DNA of 64,000 bases from Streptomyces sulphureus DSM 40104 (GCF_000381025.1 NZ_KB905817.1:388146-452145), one strand, 5' to 3'; counted from the first letter of the stretch, positions 25,314 to 34,850 are shown. The notes: generated from the letters alone by a model not told the origin. Made by a program: numbers and translations.

Positions 25314-27826
25314 GCGCCCACCTCCTCATGCCCGGCGGCCGCGCCGCGCTGGGACGGTACGCCGAGCGAGACGAGCTCGCCCGGCCGTGCTCCGGTGTCC
25401 GAACCGACGCCGCCGCCCGTGGAGTTGAGCGGCAGCCAGACCACCCGGTCCGGCATCCGCGTCACCTGGAGCGGCAGCCTGACCTCGCCGGCGGGCCCCG
25501 AGACGGCGAGCTCCTCGCCGTCGGCGACGCCGGCCTCGGCCGCTGTCGCCGCGGAGAGCCGGGCGACCGCGCGGTGCCGGGTGGCGGCGAGGGCCTCGTC
25601 CCCCTCCTGGAGGCGGCCGCGGTCGAGGAGCAGCCGGTGCCCCGAGAGGACCGCCTCGCCCGCGCCGGGCTGCGGCAGCCCCCTGCTGCCCTTCTCCCGC
25701 GGCACCTCGGCCGTGCCGGACTGCGGGCGGCTGCCCAGGCGGTCCAACTCGGCGCGGGAGGTGGCCACATCGGGGAGCCCGAGGTGGACGTCGAGCGCGT
25801 CGGCGAGCATGTGGAGGACGCGGCCGTCGGGCTGGACGTGGCGCCTCGTCACCTGATCGGGCTTGATCGCGGCCTCGAACATCCGCGCCCTGCCCTCCCA
25901 GTTGAGGAAGGTGCCGGCCTTCTCCGCGACGGCCGAGACCGGCAGCACGACGTCGGCGAGCGCCGTCACCTCGCTGGGCCGCAGCTCCAGGCTGACGACG
26001 AACCCCGCCTTGCCGAGCGCCTCCCTCGCCTGCGCGGGCTCGGGCAGGTCCTCCAGGCCGACCCCGCCGACCACGAGCGCGCCCAACTGCCCCTCGGCGG
26101 CGGCCCGCAGGATCTCCTCCGCGGACCTGCCGGGCCGCTCGGGGAGCTGCGCCACACCCCACTCGCGCGCGACCTCCGCGCGCGCGGCGGCGTCGACGAC
26201 CCGGCGCCCGCCGGGCAGCAGCGCGGGGAAGGCGCCGGCCTCCAGCGCGCCCCGCTCGCCGGCGCGGCGCGGAATCCAGACGAGCCGGGCACCGATGGCC
26301 GCGGACGCGCGGACGGCCGCCGTCAGCCCACCGGGCACGGCGGCGAGCCGCTCGCCGACCGCCAGCACCGAGCCCTCGGTGCGGAGCGCGGCTGCGGCCT
26401 CCTCGCCGAGCGCGTCGAGGCCGACGCCGCCGGCGAGCGCGTCGAGCCACTCCGTCTCGGTGCCGGGCGCGGCCGGCAGCAGCGTGCCGCCGGCCTTCTC
26501 CAGGCCGCGGGTGGCGAACGGCGCCAGCGCGAAGGTGCGTTGGCCGTGCTTGCGGTGCGCCTTGCGCAGCCGCAGGAAGACGCCGGGCGCCTCCTCCTCC
26601 GCCTCCAGCCCGGCGAGGAGGACGGCGGGCGCCTGCTCCAGCGCGGTGTAGGTGATGCCCGTGCCGTCGAGGTCGACGCCGCGCCCCGCGACGCGGGCCG
26701 CGAGGAACGCCGTCTCCTCGGCCGAGTGCGCCCGGGCGCGGAAGTCGACGTCGTTGGTGCCGAGCGCCACGCGGGCGAACTTCGCGTACGCGTAGGAGTC
26801 CTCGACCGTGAGCCGGCCGCCGGTGAGGACGCCCGTGCTCCCGGCGGAAGCGAGGCCGGCAGCGGCGGCGGCGAGCGCCTCCGGCCAGCTCGCGCGGGCG
26901 AGTTCGCCGTCCTCGCCGCGGACCAGGGGCTGGTCGAGGCGGTCCGTCTGCTGGGCGTAGCGGAAGCCGAAGCGGCCCTTGTCGCAGAGCCACTCCTCGT
27001 TCACCTCGGGGTCGGCGGCGGCGAGGCGGCGCATCACCTTGCCGCGCCGGTGGTCGGTGCGCGTCGCGCAGCCGCCGGCGCAGTGCTCGCAGACCGAGGG
27101 CGAGGAGACGAGGTCGAACGGGCGGGAGCGGAACCGGTACGCCTTGGAGGTGAGGGCGCCCACCGGGCAGATCTGGATGGTGTTCCCCGAGAAGTACGAC
27201 TCCAGGGGCTCGTCCTCGCCCGTGCCCACCTGCTGGAGGGCGCCGCGCTCCAGCAGCTCGATCATCGGGTCGCCGGCGATCTGCTGGGAGAAGCGGGTGC
27301 AGCGGGCGCAGAGCACGCACCGCTCGCGGTCGAGGAGGACCTGCGGCGAGATCGGCACCGGCTTGGCGAAGGTCCGCTTCTGCCCCTCGAACCGGGACTC
27401 GGCGCTCCCCGTCGACATCGCCTGGTTCTGGAGCGGGCACTCCCCGCCCTTGTCGCAGACCGGGCAGTCGAGCGGATGGTTGATGAGGAGCAGCTCCATC
27501 ACGCCGCGCTGCGCCTTCTCCGCGACGGGCGAGGAGAGCTGCGTCGAGACGACCATGCCGTCCGTGCACTGGATCGTGCACGAGGCCATCGGCTTGCGCT
27601 GGCCCTCCACCTCGACGATGCACTGCCGGCAGGCGCCTGCCGGGTCGAGGAGCGGATGGTCGCAGAAGCGGGGGATCTCGATGCCGAGCTGCTCGGCGGC
27701 GCGGATCACCAACGTGCCCTTGGGCACGGAGATTTCGGCGCCGTCGATGGTCAGGGTGACCAGATCCTCCGGCGGCGGTTCCTGCTGCCCGCCCCCCGTG
27801 GAGGCAGGCGCGGTGGGCGCGGTCAC
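25310..27826 (-). CDS. nuoG: NADH-quinone oxidoreductase subunit G
   Basis: Large iron-sulfur subunit of complex I, 838 aa. It begins with a [2Fe-2S] domain (RFCDHPLLDPAGACRQCIVE), then the His-Cys-liganded cluster (HPLDCPVCDKGGECPLQ), two [4Fe-4S] motifs (CVLCARCTRFSQQ, and a C-terminal CP at QICPVGALTS), and the molybdopterin-type fold with CEHCAGGCATRTD. The GTG start at 27826 overlaps the nuoF stop (GTGA). The C-terminal molybdopterin-type half lacks catalytic function in this family. Confidence 0.97.
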   Translation of the reverse strand: MTAPTAPASTGGGQQEPPPEDLVTLTIDGAEISVPKGTLVIRAAEQLGIEIPRFCDHPLLDPAGACRQCIVEVEGQRKPMASCTIQCTDGMVVSTQLSSPVAEKAQRGVMELLLINHPLDCPVCDKGGECPLQNQAMSTGSAESRFEGQKRTFAKPVPISPQVLLDRERCVLCARCTRFSQQIAGDPMIELLERGALQQVGTGEDEPLESYFSGNTIQICPVGALTSKAYRFRSRPFDLVSSPSVCEHCAGGCATRTDHRRGKVMRRLAAADPEVNEEWLCDKGRFGFRYAQQTDRLDQPLVRGEDGELARASWPEALAAAAAGLASAGSTGVLTGGRLTVEDSYAYAKFARVALGTNDVDFRARAHSAEETAFLAARVAGRGVDLDGTGITYTALEQAPAVLLAGLEAEEEAPGVFLRLRKAHRKHGQRTFALAPFATRGLEKAGGTLLPAAPGTETEWLDALAGGVGLDALGEEAAAALRTEGSVLAVGERLAAVPGGLTAAVRASAAIGARLVWIPRRAGERGALEAGAFPALLPGGRRVVDAAARAEVAREWGVAQLPERPGRSAEEILRAAAEGQLGALVVGGVGLEDLPEPAQAREALGKAGFVVSLELRPSEVTALADVVLPVSAVAEKAGTFLNWEGRARMFEAAIKPDQVTRRHVQPDGRVLHMLADALDVHLGLPDVATSRAELDRLGSRPQSGTAEVPREKGSRGLPQPGAGEAVLSGHRLLLDRGRLQEGDEALAATRHRAVARLSAATAAEAGVADGEELAVSGPAGEVRLPLQVTRMPDRVVWLPLNSTGGGVGSDTGARPGELVSLGVPSQRGAAAGHEEVGA

Positions 27827-29184
27827 GCGTTCACCTCCAGGTGGGCGGAGCCCGGCCGGTCGGCCCAGGCGGTGGAGTGCGCGGGGTCGAAGGGGCAGCC
27901 TCCGCCCGTCACGTGCTGCTCGTACTCCTCGCGGAAGAACTTCATCGAGGAGAAGATCGGCGCGGCGGCGCCGTCGCCGAGGGCGCAGAAGGACTTGCCG
28001 TTGACGTTGTCGGCGATGTCCTCGATCTTCGCGAGGTCGTCCCTCGACGCCTTGCCCGCCTCGACGTCGCGGAGCAACTGGACGAGCCAGTACGTCCCTT
28101 CGCGGCAGGGCGTGCACTTGCCGCAGGACTCGTGCGCGTAGAACTCGGTCCACCGCGTGACGGCGCGCACCACGCAGGTGGTCTCGTCGAAGCACTGGAG
28201 CGCCTTGGTGCCGAGCATCGAGCCGGCGGCGCCGACGCCCTCGTAGTCGAGGGGGGTGTCGAGGTGCTCGTCGGTGAGCATCGGGGTGGAGGAGCCGCCG
28301 GGGGTCCAGAACTTCAACCGGTGTCCCGGGCGCATCCCGCCCGTGGCGTCGAGGAGTTGACGCATGGTGATGCCGAGCGGCGCCTCGTACTGCCCCGGGC
28401 GGGCGACGTGCCCGCTGAGGGAGTAGAGGGTGAAGCCGGGGGACTTCTCGCTCCCCATCGAGCGGAACCACTCCTTGCCCCGCTCGATCAGCGCGGGAAC
28501 CGAGGCGATCGACTCGACGTTGTTCACCACCGTGGGGCATGCGTACAGACCGGCGACGGCGGGGAAGGGCGGGCGCAGCCTGGGCTGCCCCCTGCGGCCC
28601 TCGAGCGAGTCGAGGAGCGCCGTCTCCTCCCCGCAGATGTACGCGCCGGCGCCCGCGTGCACCGTCAGCTCCAGGTCGCGTCCGGGGCCGAGCGCGTCCT
28701 TGCCGAGGTACCCCTCCTGGTACGCCTCGCGCACCGCCTCGTGGAGCCGGCGGAGCACGGGCACGGCCTCGCCCCTGAGGTAGATGAACGCATGGGAGGA
28801 GCGGATCGCGTGGCAGGCGATGACGATGCCCTCGACGAGCGAGTGCGGGTTGGCGAAGAGCAGCGGGATGTCCTTGCAGGTGCCCGGCTCCGACTCGTCG
28901 GCGTTGACGACGAGGTAGTGCGGCTTGTCGTCGCCCTGCGGGATGAACTGCCACTTCATGCCCGTCGGGAAGCCCGCGCCGCCGCGGCCGCGCAGACCGG
29001 CGTCCTTGACGTAGGCGATGAGGTCGTCCGGGTCCATCTCCAGGGCCTTGCGGACGGCGGAGTAGCCGCCGTGCCTGCGGTAGGTGGCCATGGTCCAGGG
29101 CTCGGCCTCGTCCCAGAAGGCCGAGAGCACCGGTGAGAGCAGCCCCGACGGGCTGGTCTCGTCGACTTGGGTCTCCACCGACAT
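27823..29184 (-). CDS. nuoF: NADH-quinone oxidoreductase subunit F
   Basis: NADH-binding, FMN-carrying subunit of complex I, 453 aa. The Gly-rich NADH site GLRGRGGAGFPTGMKW, FMN-site residues (YLVVNADESEPGTCKD) and the [4Fe-4S] ligands in ESCGKCTPCREGT are all present. The ATG 29184 is preferred because AGGAGG is 7 bases upstream; a GTG one codon earlier is equally in frame. Electrons from NADH enter here and pass to NuoG. Confidence 0.97.
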   Translation of the reverse strand: MSVETQVDETSPSGLLSPVLSAFWDEAEPWTMATYRRHGGYSAVRKALEMDPDDLIAYVKDAGLRGRGGAGFPTGMKWQFIPQGDDKPHYLVVNADESEPGTCKDIPLLFANPHSLVEGIVIACHAIRSSHAFIYLRGEAVPVLRRLHEAVREAYQEGYLGKDALGPGRDLELTVHAGAGAYICGEETALLDSLEGRRGQPRLRPPFPAVAGLYACPTVVNNVESIASVPALIERGKEWFRSMGSEKSPGFTLYSLSGHVARPGQYEAPLGITMRQLLDATGGMRPGHRLKFWTPGGSSTPMLTDEHLDTPLDYEGVGAAGSMLGTKALQCFDETTCVVRAVTRWTEFYAHESCGKCTPCREGTYWLVQLLRDVEAGKASRDDLAKIEDIADNVNGKSFCALGDGAAAPIFSSMKFFREEYEQHVTGGGCPFDPAHSTAWADRPGSAHLEVNA

Positions 29185-29972
29185 CACTCCCCCTCCTCTG
29201 CGTCGCGCGGGGCGACCACCCGCTCACCGGCCGGCTGCGCCTCGCCCTTGGCGAGCCGCAACCCGGCGAGGGAGGCGTGCCCGGCACCGCCCGACGCCTC
29301 CACCGCGCCCTCCCGGGTGTCGGGGAAGCCGGCGAGGATGCGGGCGGTCTCCTTGAAGGTGCACAGCGGAGCGCCCCTCGTCGGCTCGACGCTGTCTCCG
29401 GCGCGGAGTTGGTCGACGAGTGCGGTCGCCGAGTCGGGGGTCTGGTCGTCGAAGAACTCCCAGTTGACCATCACGACCGGTGCGTAGTCGCACGCCGCGT
29501 TGCACTCGATGTGCTCCAGCGTGATCTTGCCGTCCTCGGTCGTCTCGCTGTTGCCGACGCCGAGGTGGTCCTGGAGGCGCTCGAAGATGGCGTCGCCGCC
29601 GAGGACCGCGCACAGGGTGTTGGTGCAGACGCCGACCTGGTAGTCGCCCGACGGCTTGCGGCGGTACATGGTGTAGAAGGTGGCGACCGCGTTTACCTCG
29701 GCCGTGGTGAGCCCGAGCATCTCGGCGCAGAACCGCTGCCCCGTGCGCGTCACATGGCCCTCCTCGGACTGCACGAGGTGGAGCAGCGGCAGCAGCGCGG
29801 AACGGCTGTCCGGGTAGCGCGCGACGATCTCTTTCGCGTCGGCGGTGAGGCGCTCGCGCACCTCGGGCGGGTAGTCGGGCGGGGGCATCTTGGGGATGCC
29901 GAGGATCGGCGGCTCCGAGCTGGGAGCCGTCCCGGCCCCCTCCCGTGCGGTCTCCTTGCTCGCATCCGTCAT
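29184..29972 (-). CDS. nuoE: NADH-quinone oxidoreductase subunit E
   Basis: [2Fe-2S] subunit of complex I (cluster N1a), 262 aa. Cluster ligands appear in QVGVCTNTLCAVLGG and HIECNAACDYAPVV. About 80 residues beyond the usual NuoE end form a low-complexity C-terminal extension common in actinomycetes. The start overlaps the nuoD stop (ATGA). Confidence 0.96.
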   Translation of the reverse strand: MTDASKETAREGAGTAPSSEPPILGIPKMPPPDYPPEVRERLTADAKEIVARYPDSRSALLPLLHLVQSEEGHVTRTGQRFCAEMLGLTTAEVNAVATFYTMYRRKPSGDYQVGVCTNTLCAVLGGDAIFERLQDHLGVGNSETTEDGKITLEHIECNAACDYAPVVMVNWEFFDDQTPDSATALVDQLRAGDSVEPTRGAPLCTFKETARILAGFPDTREGAVEASGGAGHASLAGLRLAKGEAQPAGERVVAPRDAEEGE

Positions 29973-31297
29973 CGGTCGACGCCTCCCATGACCGGGTCGA
30001 TGGAGGCGACCGCCACGATGACGTCGGCGACCATGCCGCCCTCGCACATCGCGGCCACGGCCTCCAGGTTGGTGAACGACGGGTCGCGGAAGTGCACCCG
30101 GTAGGGGCGGGTGCCGCCGTCGCTGACGACGTGCGCGCCCAGTTCGCCCTTGGGCGACTCGACCGCCGCGTACGCCTGGCCCGGTGGGACCCTGAACCCC
30201 TCGGTGACCAGCTTGAAATGGTGAATGAGCGCCTCCATCGAGGTGCCCATGATGTTCTTGATGTGGTCGAGCGAGTTGCCCAATCCGTCAGGTCCCAGGG
30301 CGAGTTGGGCCGGCCAGGCGATCTTCTTGTCGCCGACCATCACGGGGCCCGGCTCCAGGCGGTCGACGCACTGCTCGATGATGCGCAGGGACTCGCGCAT
30401 CTCCTCCAGGCGCAGCAGGAAGCGCCCGTAGGAGTCGGCGGTGTCGGTCGTCGGGACCTCGAAGTCGTAGTTCTCGTAGCCGCAGTAGGGCTGCGCCTTG
30501 CGCAGGTCGTGCGGGAGGCCGGCCGAGCGGAGGACGGGTCCTGTGATGCCGAGGGCCATGCAGCCGGAGAGGTCGAGGTGGCCGATGTCCTTCAGGCGCG
30601 CCTTGAAGACGGGGTTTCCCGAGCAGAGCTTGTCGTACTCGACGAGGTTCTTCCGCATCTTCTTGACGAACTCGCGGATGGCGTCGACGGACCCGGCCGG
30701 CAGGTCCTGCGAGAGGCCGCCGGGGCGGATGTAGGCGCTGTTCATCCGCAGCCCGGTGATCAACTCGTAGAGATCGAGGCAGAGTTCGCGGTCCCGGAAG
30801 CCGAAGATCATCACCGTGGTGGCGCCGAGCTCCATGCCGCCCGTGGCGATGGCGACCAGGTGCGAGGAGAGCCGGTTGAGCTCCATCATCAGTACGCGGA
30901 TGACGTTGGCGCGGTCGGGGACGTCGTCCTCGATGCCGAGGAGCCGCTCCACGGCGAGGCAGTAGGCCGCCTCGTTGAAGAACGGCGTGAGGTAGTCCAT
31001 CCGCGTCACGAAGGTCGTGCCCTGGGTCCACGTGCGGTATTCGAGGTTCTTCTCGATACCGGTGTGGAGGTACCCGATGCCGCACCGCGCCTCGGTGACG
31101 GTCTCGCCGTCGATCTCCAGGATCAGCCGCAACACCCCGTGCGTGGACGGGTGTTGGGGGCCCATGTTGACGATGATGCGCTCGTCGTCGTTCTTGGCGA
31201 TCTCCTCGGCGATACGGTCCCAGTCACCGCCCGTGACGTCGTAGACCGGGCCCTCGGTCGTCTCGCGGATTCCCGCCGTGGCTTGGGTGTTGGACAT
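29969..31297 (-). CDS. nuoD: NADH-quinone oxidoreductase subunit D
   Basis: The 49-kDa-type subunit of complex I, 442 aa, which forms the quinone pocket with NuoB. Conserved IVNMGPQHPSTHGVLRLIL at the N terminus and the C-terminal RDPSFTNLEAVAAMCEGGMVAD are present. The ATG shares one base with the nuoC stop. Confidence 0.97.
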   Translation of the reverse strand: MSNTQATAGIRETTEGPVYDVTGGDWDRIAEEIAKNDDERIIVNMGPQHPSTHGVLRLILEIDGETVTEARCGIGYLHTGIEKNLEYRTWTQGTTFVTRMDYLTPFFNEAAYCLAVERLLGIEDDVPDRANVIRVLMMELNRLSSHLVAIATGGMELGATTVMIFGFRDRELCLDLYELITGLRMNSAYIRPGGLSQDLPAGSVDAIREFVKKMRKNLVEYDKLCSGNPVFKARLKDIGHLDLSGCMALGITGPVLRSAGLPHDLRKAQPYCGYENYDFEVPTTDTADSYGRFLLRLEEMRESLRIIEQCVDRLEPGPVMVGDKKIAWPAQLALGPDGLGNSLDHIKNIMGTSMEALIHHFKLVTEGFRVPPGQAYAAVESPKGELGAHVVSDGGTRPYRVHFRDPSFTNLEAVAAMCEGGMVADVIVAVASIDPVMGGVDR

Positions 31298-32049
31298 CAG
31301 CTGTACGACCTCCGCTGGTCGGGAGCCGGGATCTGGGCGCCCTTGTACTCGACGGGGATGCCGCCGAGCGGGTAGTCCTTGCGCTGCGGGAAGCCCTGCC
31401 AGTCGTCCGGCATCATGATCCGGGTGAGTGCCGGGTGGCCGTCGAAGAGCAGGCCGAAGAAGTCGTAGACCTCCCGCTCGTGCCAGTCGTTGGTGGGGTA
31501 GACGTCGACGATCGAGGGGACGTGCGGATCGGCGTCGGGCGCGCTCACCTCCAGCCGGATCAGGCGGTTATGGGTGAGCGACCGCATGTGGTAGACGGCG
31601 TGGAGCTCGCGGCCCGCGTCCCCGGGGAAGTGCACGCCGCTCACGCCGGTGCACAGCTCGAAGCGGAGCGCCGGGTCGTCCCTGAGCGTCCGCGCCACGG
31701 CCGGCAGGTGCGCGCGGGCGATGTGGAAGGTGACTTCGCCGCGGTCGACGACGGTCTTCTCGATCACCTCGGCCGGTGCGAGCCCCTGCTCCTCCAGGGC
31801 GCCCTCCAACTCGTCGGCCACCTCGTCGAACTCGCCGTGCCCCGAGCGCCCGCGGGGACCGCCGTAGGGGCGCTCGCTCGGCCCCGGCAGGCGGACGGTG
31901 CGTACGAGGCCGCCGTAACCGGTGGTGTCCCCGCCGTTGTTGGCGCCGAACATGCCGCGGCGGACGGCGATCGCCTCGCCCGCCTCGTCCCTCCGGGCCG
32001 GCTCCTCGGCGGGGGCGTCCTCCCGCGGCTCGCCGCTCGCCGCGCTCAT
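31297..32049 (-). CDS. nuoC: NADH-quinone oxidoreductase subunit C
   Basis: The 30-kDa-type subunit of complex I, 250 aa. The conserved core is VDVYPTNDWHEREVYDFFG followed by the DWQGFPQRKDYPLGG end. About 80 N-terminal residues rich in Glu and Gly (before EVADELEGAL) are extra relative to the Escherichia coli subunit and typical of streptomycetes. The ATG overlaps the nuoB stop. Confidence 0.96.
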   Translation of the reverse strand: MSAASGEPREDAPAEEPARRDEAGEAIAVRRGMFGANNGGDTTGYGGLVRTVRLPGPSERPYGGPRGRSGHGEFDEVADELEGALEEQGLAPAEVIEKTVVDRGEVTFHIARAHLPAVARTLRDDPALRFELCTGVSGVHFPGDAGRELHAVYHMRSLTHNRLIRLEVSAPDADPHVPSIVDVYPTNDWHEREVYDFFGLLFDGHPALTRIMMPDDWQGFPQRKDYPLGGIPVEYKGAQIPAPDQRRSYS

Positions 32050-32600
32050 CGCAGCAGCCCCTTCATCTCGATCGTCGGCAGCGCGTTGCGTGCGGCCTCC
32101 TCGGCCTCGCGCGCCGCCTCCTGCTGGTTCACGCCGAGCTTGCCGCCCTGGATCTTCTGGTGGAGCTTGAGAATCGCGTCCATCAGCATCTCGGGCCGGG
32201 GCGGGCAGCCGGGGAGGTAGATGTCGACGGGCACGACGTGGTCGACGCCCTGGACGATGGCGTAGTTGTTGAACATCCCGCCCGAGGAGGCGCAGACGCC
32301 CATGGAGATGACCCACTTGGGGTTCGGCATCTGGTCGTAGACCTGCCGCAGCACCGGCGCCATCTTCTGGCTCACCCGCCCCGCGACGATCATGAGGTCG
32401 GCCTGCCGCGGGGAGCCGCGGAAGACCTCCATGCCGAACCGCGCGAGGTCGTAGCGGCCCGCACCGGTCGTCATCATCTCGATGGCGCAGCAGGCGAGCC
32501 CGAAGGTCGCCGGGAACATCGACGACTTGCGCGCCCACCCGGCCAACTGCTCGACGGTGCCGAGCAGGAAGCCGCTCGGGAGTTTCTCTTCGAGTCCCAT
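32046..32600 (-). CDS. nuoB: NADH-quinone oxidoreductase subunit B
   Basis: PSST-type subunit carrying the terminal [4Fe-4S] cluster N2, 184 aa. The ligand cysteines are in GLACCAIEMM, MGVCASSGG and PGCPPRPEM. It hands electrons to the quinone at the NuoB-NuoD interface. A 104-bp gap without a gene separates it from nuoA. Confidence 0.97.
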   Translation of the reverse strand: MGLEEKLPSGFLLGTVEQLAGWARKSSMFPATFGLACCAIEMMTTGAGRYDLARFGMEVFRGSPRQADLMIVAGRVSQKMAPVLRQVYDQMPNPKWVISMGVCASSGGMFNNYAIVQGVDHVVPVDIYLPGCPPRPEMLMDAILKLHQKIQGGKLGVNQQEAAREAEEAARNALPTIEMKGLLR

Positions 32601-32704
32601 TCAGATCGCCCCTCTCACCGGTGCCGCCGGTGCCGCGGCTCGCGTCGGTTCCGGATGCGGCGCCGAGGCCGGCGGCCCCGCGTCCCTCGGCGCCCGTTCT
32701 GCCC

Positions 32705-33064
32705 CTAGTCCCATTCCAGGCCGCCCCGGCGCCAGTCGTAGGCGTAGGCGATGCCGATGAGGGCGACGAAGACCAGCATCTCCACGAACCCGAACATCCC
32801 GAGCGAGTCGAAGTGGACGGCCCACGGGTAGAGAAAGACGATCTCGATGTCGAAGATGATGAAGAGCATCGCCGTGAGGTAGTACTTCACCGGGAAGCGC
32901 CCGCCGCCCTCCGGCTGCGGCGTCGGCTCGATACCGCACTCGTACGCCTCCAGCTTGGCGCGGTTGTACCGCTTCGGCCCGACGAGCGCGGCCACCGCCA
33001 CGGAGCCGACCGCGAAAAGCGTTCCGAGCGCTCCCAGTACAAGGATTGGCGTATAGGCGTTCAC
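32705..33064 (-). CDS. nuoA: NADH-quinone oxidoreductase subunit A
   Basis: A 119-aa, three-helix membrane subunit of complex I and the first gene of the operon. The conserved YECGIEPTPQPEGGGRFPVK and FIIFDIEIVFLYPWAV identify it. The GTG start is set by AAGGAG 9 bases upstream and by the family length; longer starts are unlikely. The candidate Rex operator is centred about 67 bp upstream. Confidence 0.96.
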   Translation of the reverse strand: MNAYTPILVLGALGTLFAVGSVAVAALVGPKRYNRAKLEAYECGIEPTPQPEGGGRFPVKYYLTAMLFIIFDIEIVFLYPWAVHFDSLGMFGFVEMLVFVALIGIAYAYDWRRGGLEWD

Positions 33065-33123
33065 CGCTCCCCGCTCCTTCCCTTCGACCGCTGAGCACGT
33101 CCGCGCATAGAAGATCGCTCCTA

Positions 33124-33139
33124 TGTGAGGCAGTTCACA
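33124..33139. promoter_or_regulatory. Candidate Rex operator upstream of nuoA
   Basis: TGTGA-GGCAG-TTCACA matches the Streptomyces Rex consensus TGTGAA-N4-TTCACA at every fixed base except one (G for A at position 6). It lies 60-75 bp upstream of the nuoA start. Rex is an NADH/NAD+-sensing repressor known to act on the nuo operon of Streptomyces coelicolor. Confidence 0.65.
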
Positions 33140-34153
33140 AGCCCTCTTCGCAGGCATCCTAAGCCCGGTGCTCTGTGATCTGCGACACGGGGTACGCCAA
33201 CGCCTTTGTGATCTCCACCACCTGACACCTTCTCAGTTCAGCAACCACTTAACGATCTTCATACGCAAAGACCGTGCATGATCACCTGCGGTGACCATCA
33301 GCCATGCATACGGCCGCGCAAAGTGCGTTTGCTTAGCAGCAGTTGTCGGCATAGGCAAATTCGCGCCGGACACAGCGGGGTGGTAAGTGGCCGTTACACC
33401 AGCCCTCTCGGCCCGTGCACACCCGCGCAGCCCTCCGCACGGAAGAGCATGTCTCGTGCACTCGTGAACGCCAACACAAGGTGATCCGGGGGGAGTTGAC
33501 GCTCGAAAGGAGGAATACGGGCGGCGTGGCGGTGACGCCGCCCGGCCGTGGGCCGTTCCGGGCAGCGAGCGACGACGGTGAACCCACGTCCGCCGTGCAG
33601 GACACGGTTCCCGCGCCGCACGGCGAACCGGCCCAGCGCTCCCGGGAGTTCGTACACCGCCGGTGTCAGCGACATCAGGGCAGGACTCGCACGACCCTGC
33701 ACTTGCTCGCATCCGTGCCGACCGGGACGCATCAGCGAACGCCCTGCCAATGCCTCGGGACACGGCTGTATCGGGCGTGCTTCTCGTTGCGGAAACGTGC
33801 CGGAAGCCGACTCATCGCCGGTCTGCTGTGCGGCACCGCGAGCTGCGACCGCTTCCCCCTGCGCTTCGGAGCGGCACGAAACCGAACAACTCGCGAGTAC
33901 GGCCCGTCAGGTGACCTCCGGTGTTGTCGAAGGCCACCGAGCGGGTCGAGCCCTGGGCACGCAGCGGACCATGATCCGTCCAGCGTCGGGGATGAGCCGC
34001 CGCGCGGTCGCGGCCACGACGACCGCTCCGGCCACCGTGGCAACGGCTCGGCCAGAACCCACGACTCATCGTCCACGTACCCATACCCTCGCGAACTGCC
34101 GAGTCGTCACACCGGTCACGCCCCACCAGCATGCTTCGACACTCTCGGGGAGC
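33140..34153. other. Long intergenic stretch upstream of nuoA
   Basis: About 1 kb with no supportable gene. The part near 33140-33300 is visibly less GC-rich and probably holds the nuo promoter. The remainder has short open frames on both strands without motifs or ribosome sites. It runs directly into the reverse-transcriptase remnant and may include unrecognisable 5' intron sequence or other decayed genes. Confidence 0.5.
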
Positions 34154-34750
34154 GGCGGTTCGCCCCTGCTGACCAACCTGTTCCTGCATCAGGCGTTCGA
34201 CGAGTGGCCTGACGATTCCCGGTGGTGCCGTTCGAGCGGTACGTCGACGACACGGTGGTGCGGGCAGCGTGAGTCAGGCCAGAATGCCGGTCACAGCAAT
34301 CGGCGAGCGGATGGAACAGGTCGGACTGCGACTGCGCCCGGGAGACTTGGATCGTCTACTGCAAGGCCGGAAAGCGACAAGACTCCTTCGAGCACACGAC
34401 GTTCGGGTGCCCGACCCACGTTCCGGACACGGAAGTACGCAGGAGGCAGAGGGCCGTCTTCACGGGCTTCGAACCGGGAGTCTCCGTGAATGACATACGG
34501 AGGATGAGCAAGACAGTGTGGTCGTGGAGGCTGCGTCGCCACGCCTCCCTGTCCGAGCAGGACCTTGTCGGCGTGGATGAATCACGACTGCCGCTTCAAC
34601 GGGTCGGCCATATCCGCTGCCCAAACGCATGAACGTCTACCTGGTGCGCCGGATGGGGAAGTACAGACGCTGAGGACCTCCAACAAAGCGCACGCCGCTC
34701 GGAAGCGCACGACTCGCCAGTGCCCGCGCTTCTTCGCGTACTAGCGATGG
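34154..34750 (+). pseudogene. Group II intron reverse transcriptase/maturase remnant
   Basis: The C-terminal half of a group II intron-encoded protein can be traced through several frames. GGSPLLTNLFLHQAFDEWP is followed, after a frameshift, by VPFERYVDDTVVRAA and a stop; YVDD is the reverse-transcriptase active-site motif. Next come AIGERMEQVGLRLRP, then in another frame IVYCKAGKRQDSFEHTTFG and VFTGFEPGVSVNDIRRMS, and finally MNVYLVRR and NKAHAARKRTTRQCPRFFAY. At least three frameshifts and internal stops are present and the N-terminal polymerase domains are missing, so it is inactive. Confidence 0.8.
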
Positions 34751-34769
34751 CCCGGAGTTCTGACGGTGA

Positions 34770-34850
34770 GATTGATAGGAGCCCGGTGACGGGAGACTGT
34801 CACGCCGGGACCTGTGGGGTTCCGGAGGCAAGCCCCCTCTTGGCCACCCG
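34770..34850 (+). mobile_element. Group II intron 3' RNA domain remnant (V/VI region)
   Basis: Directly after the maturase remnant, GAGCCCGGTGACGGGAGAC and TGTCACGCCGGGACCTGTGG resemble the folded 3' end of bacterial group II introns, which normally follows the maturase gene. The exact intron boundary is not identifiable. Confidence 0.5.

Noticed and set aside
32601..32704. A small gene between nuoB and nuoA
   Set aside because: The 104-bp gap is Ala/Pro-coding-like GC sequence with no start plus ribosome site. All 14 Nuo subunits are already accounted for.
33812..34189. STAS/anti-sigma-antagonist fragment on the minus strand (ALSO read as RPVAFDNTGGHLTGR)
   Set aside because: Resemblance is limited to a few residues and the frame lacks the phosphorylatable serine region and any ribosome site.
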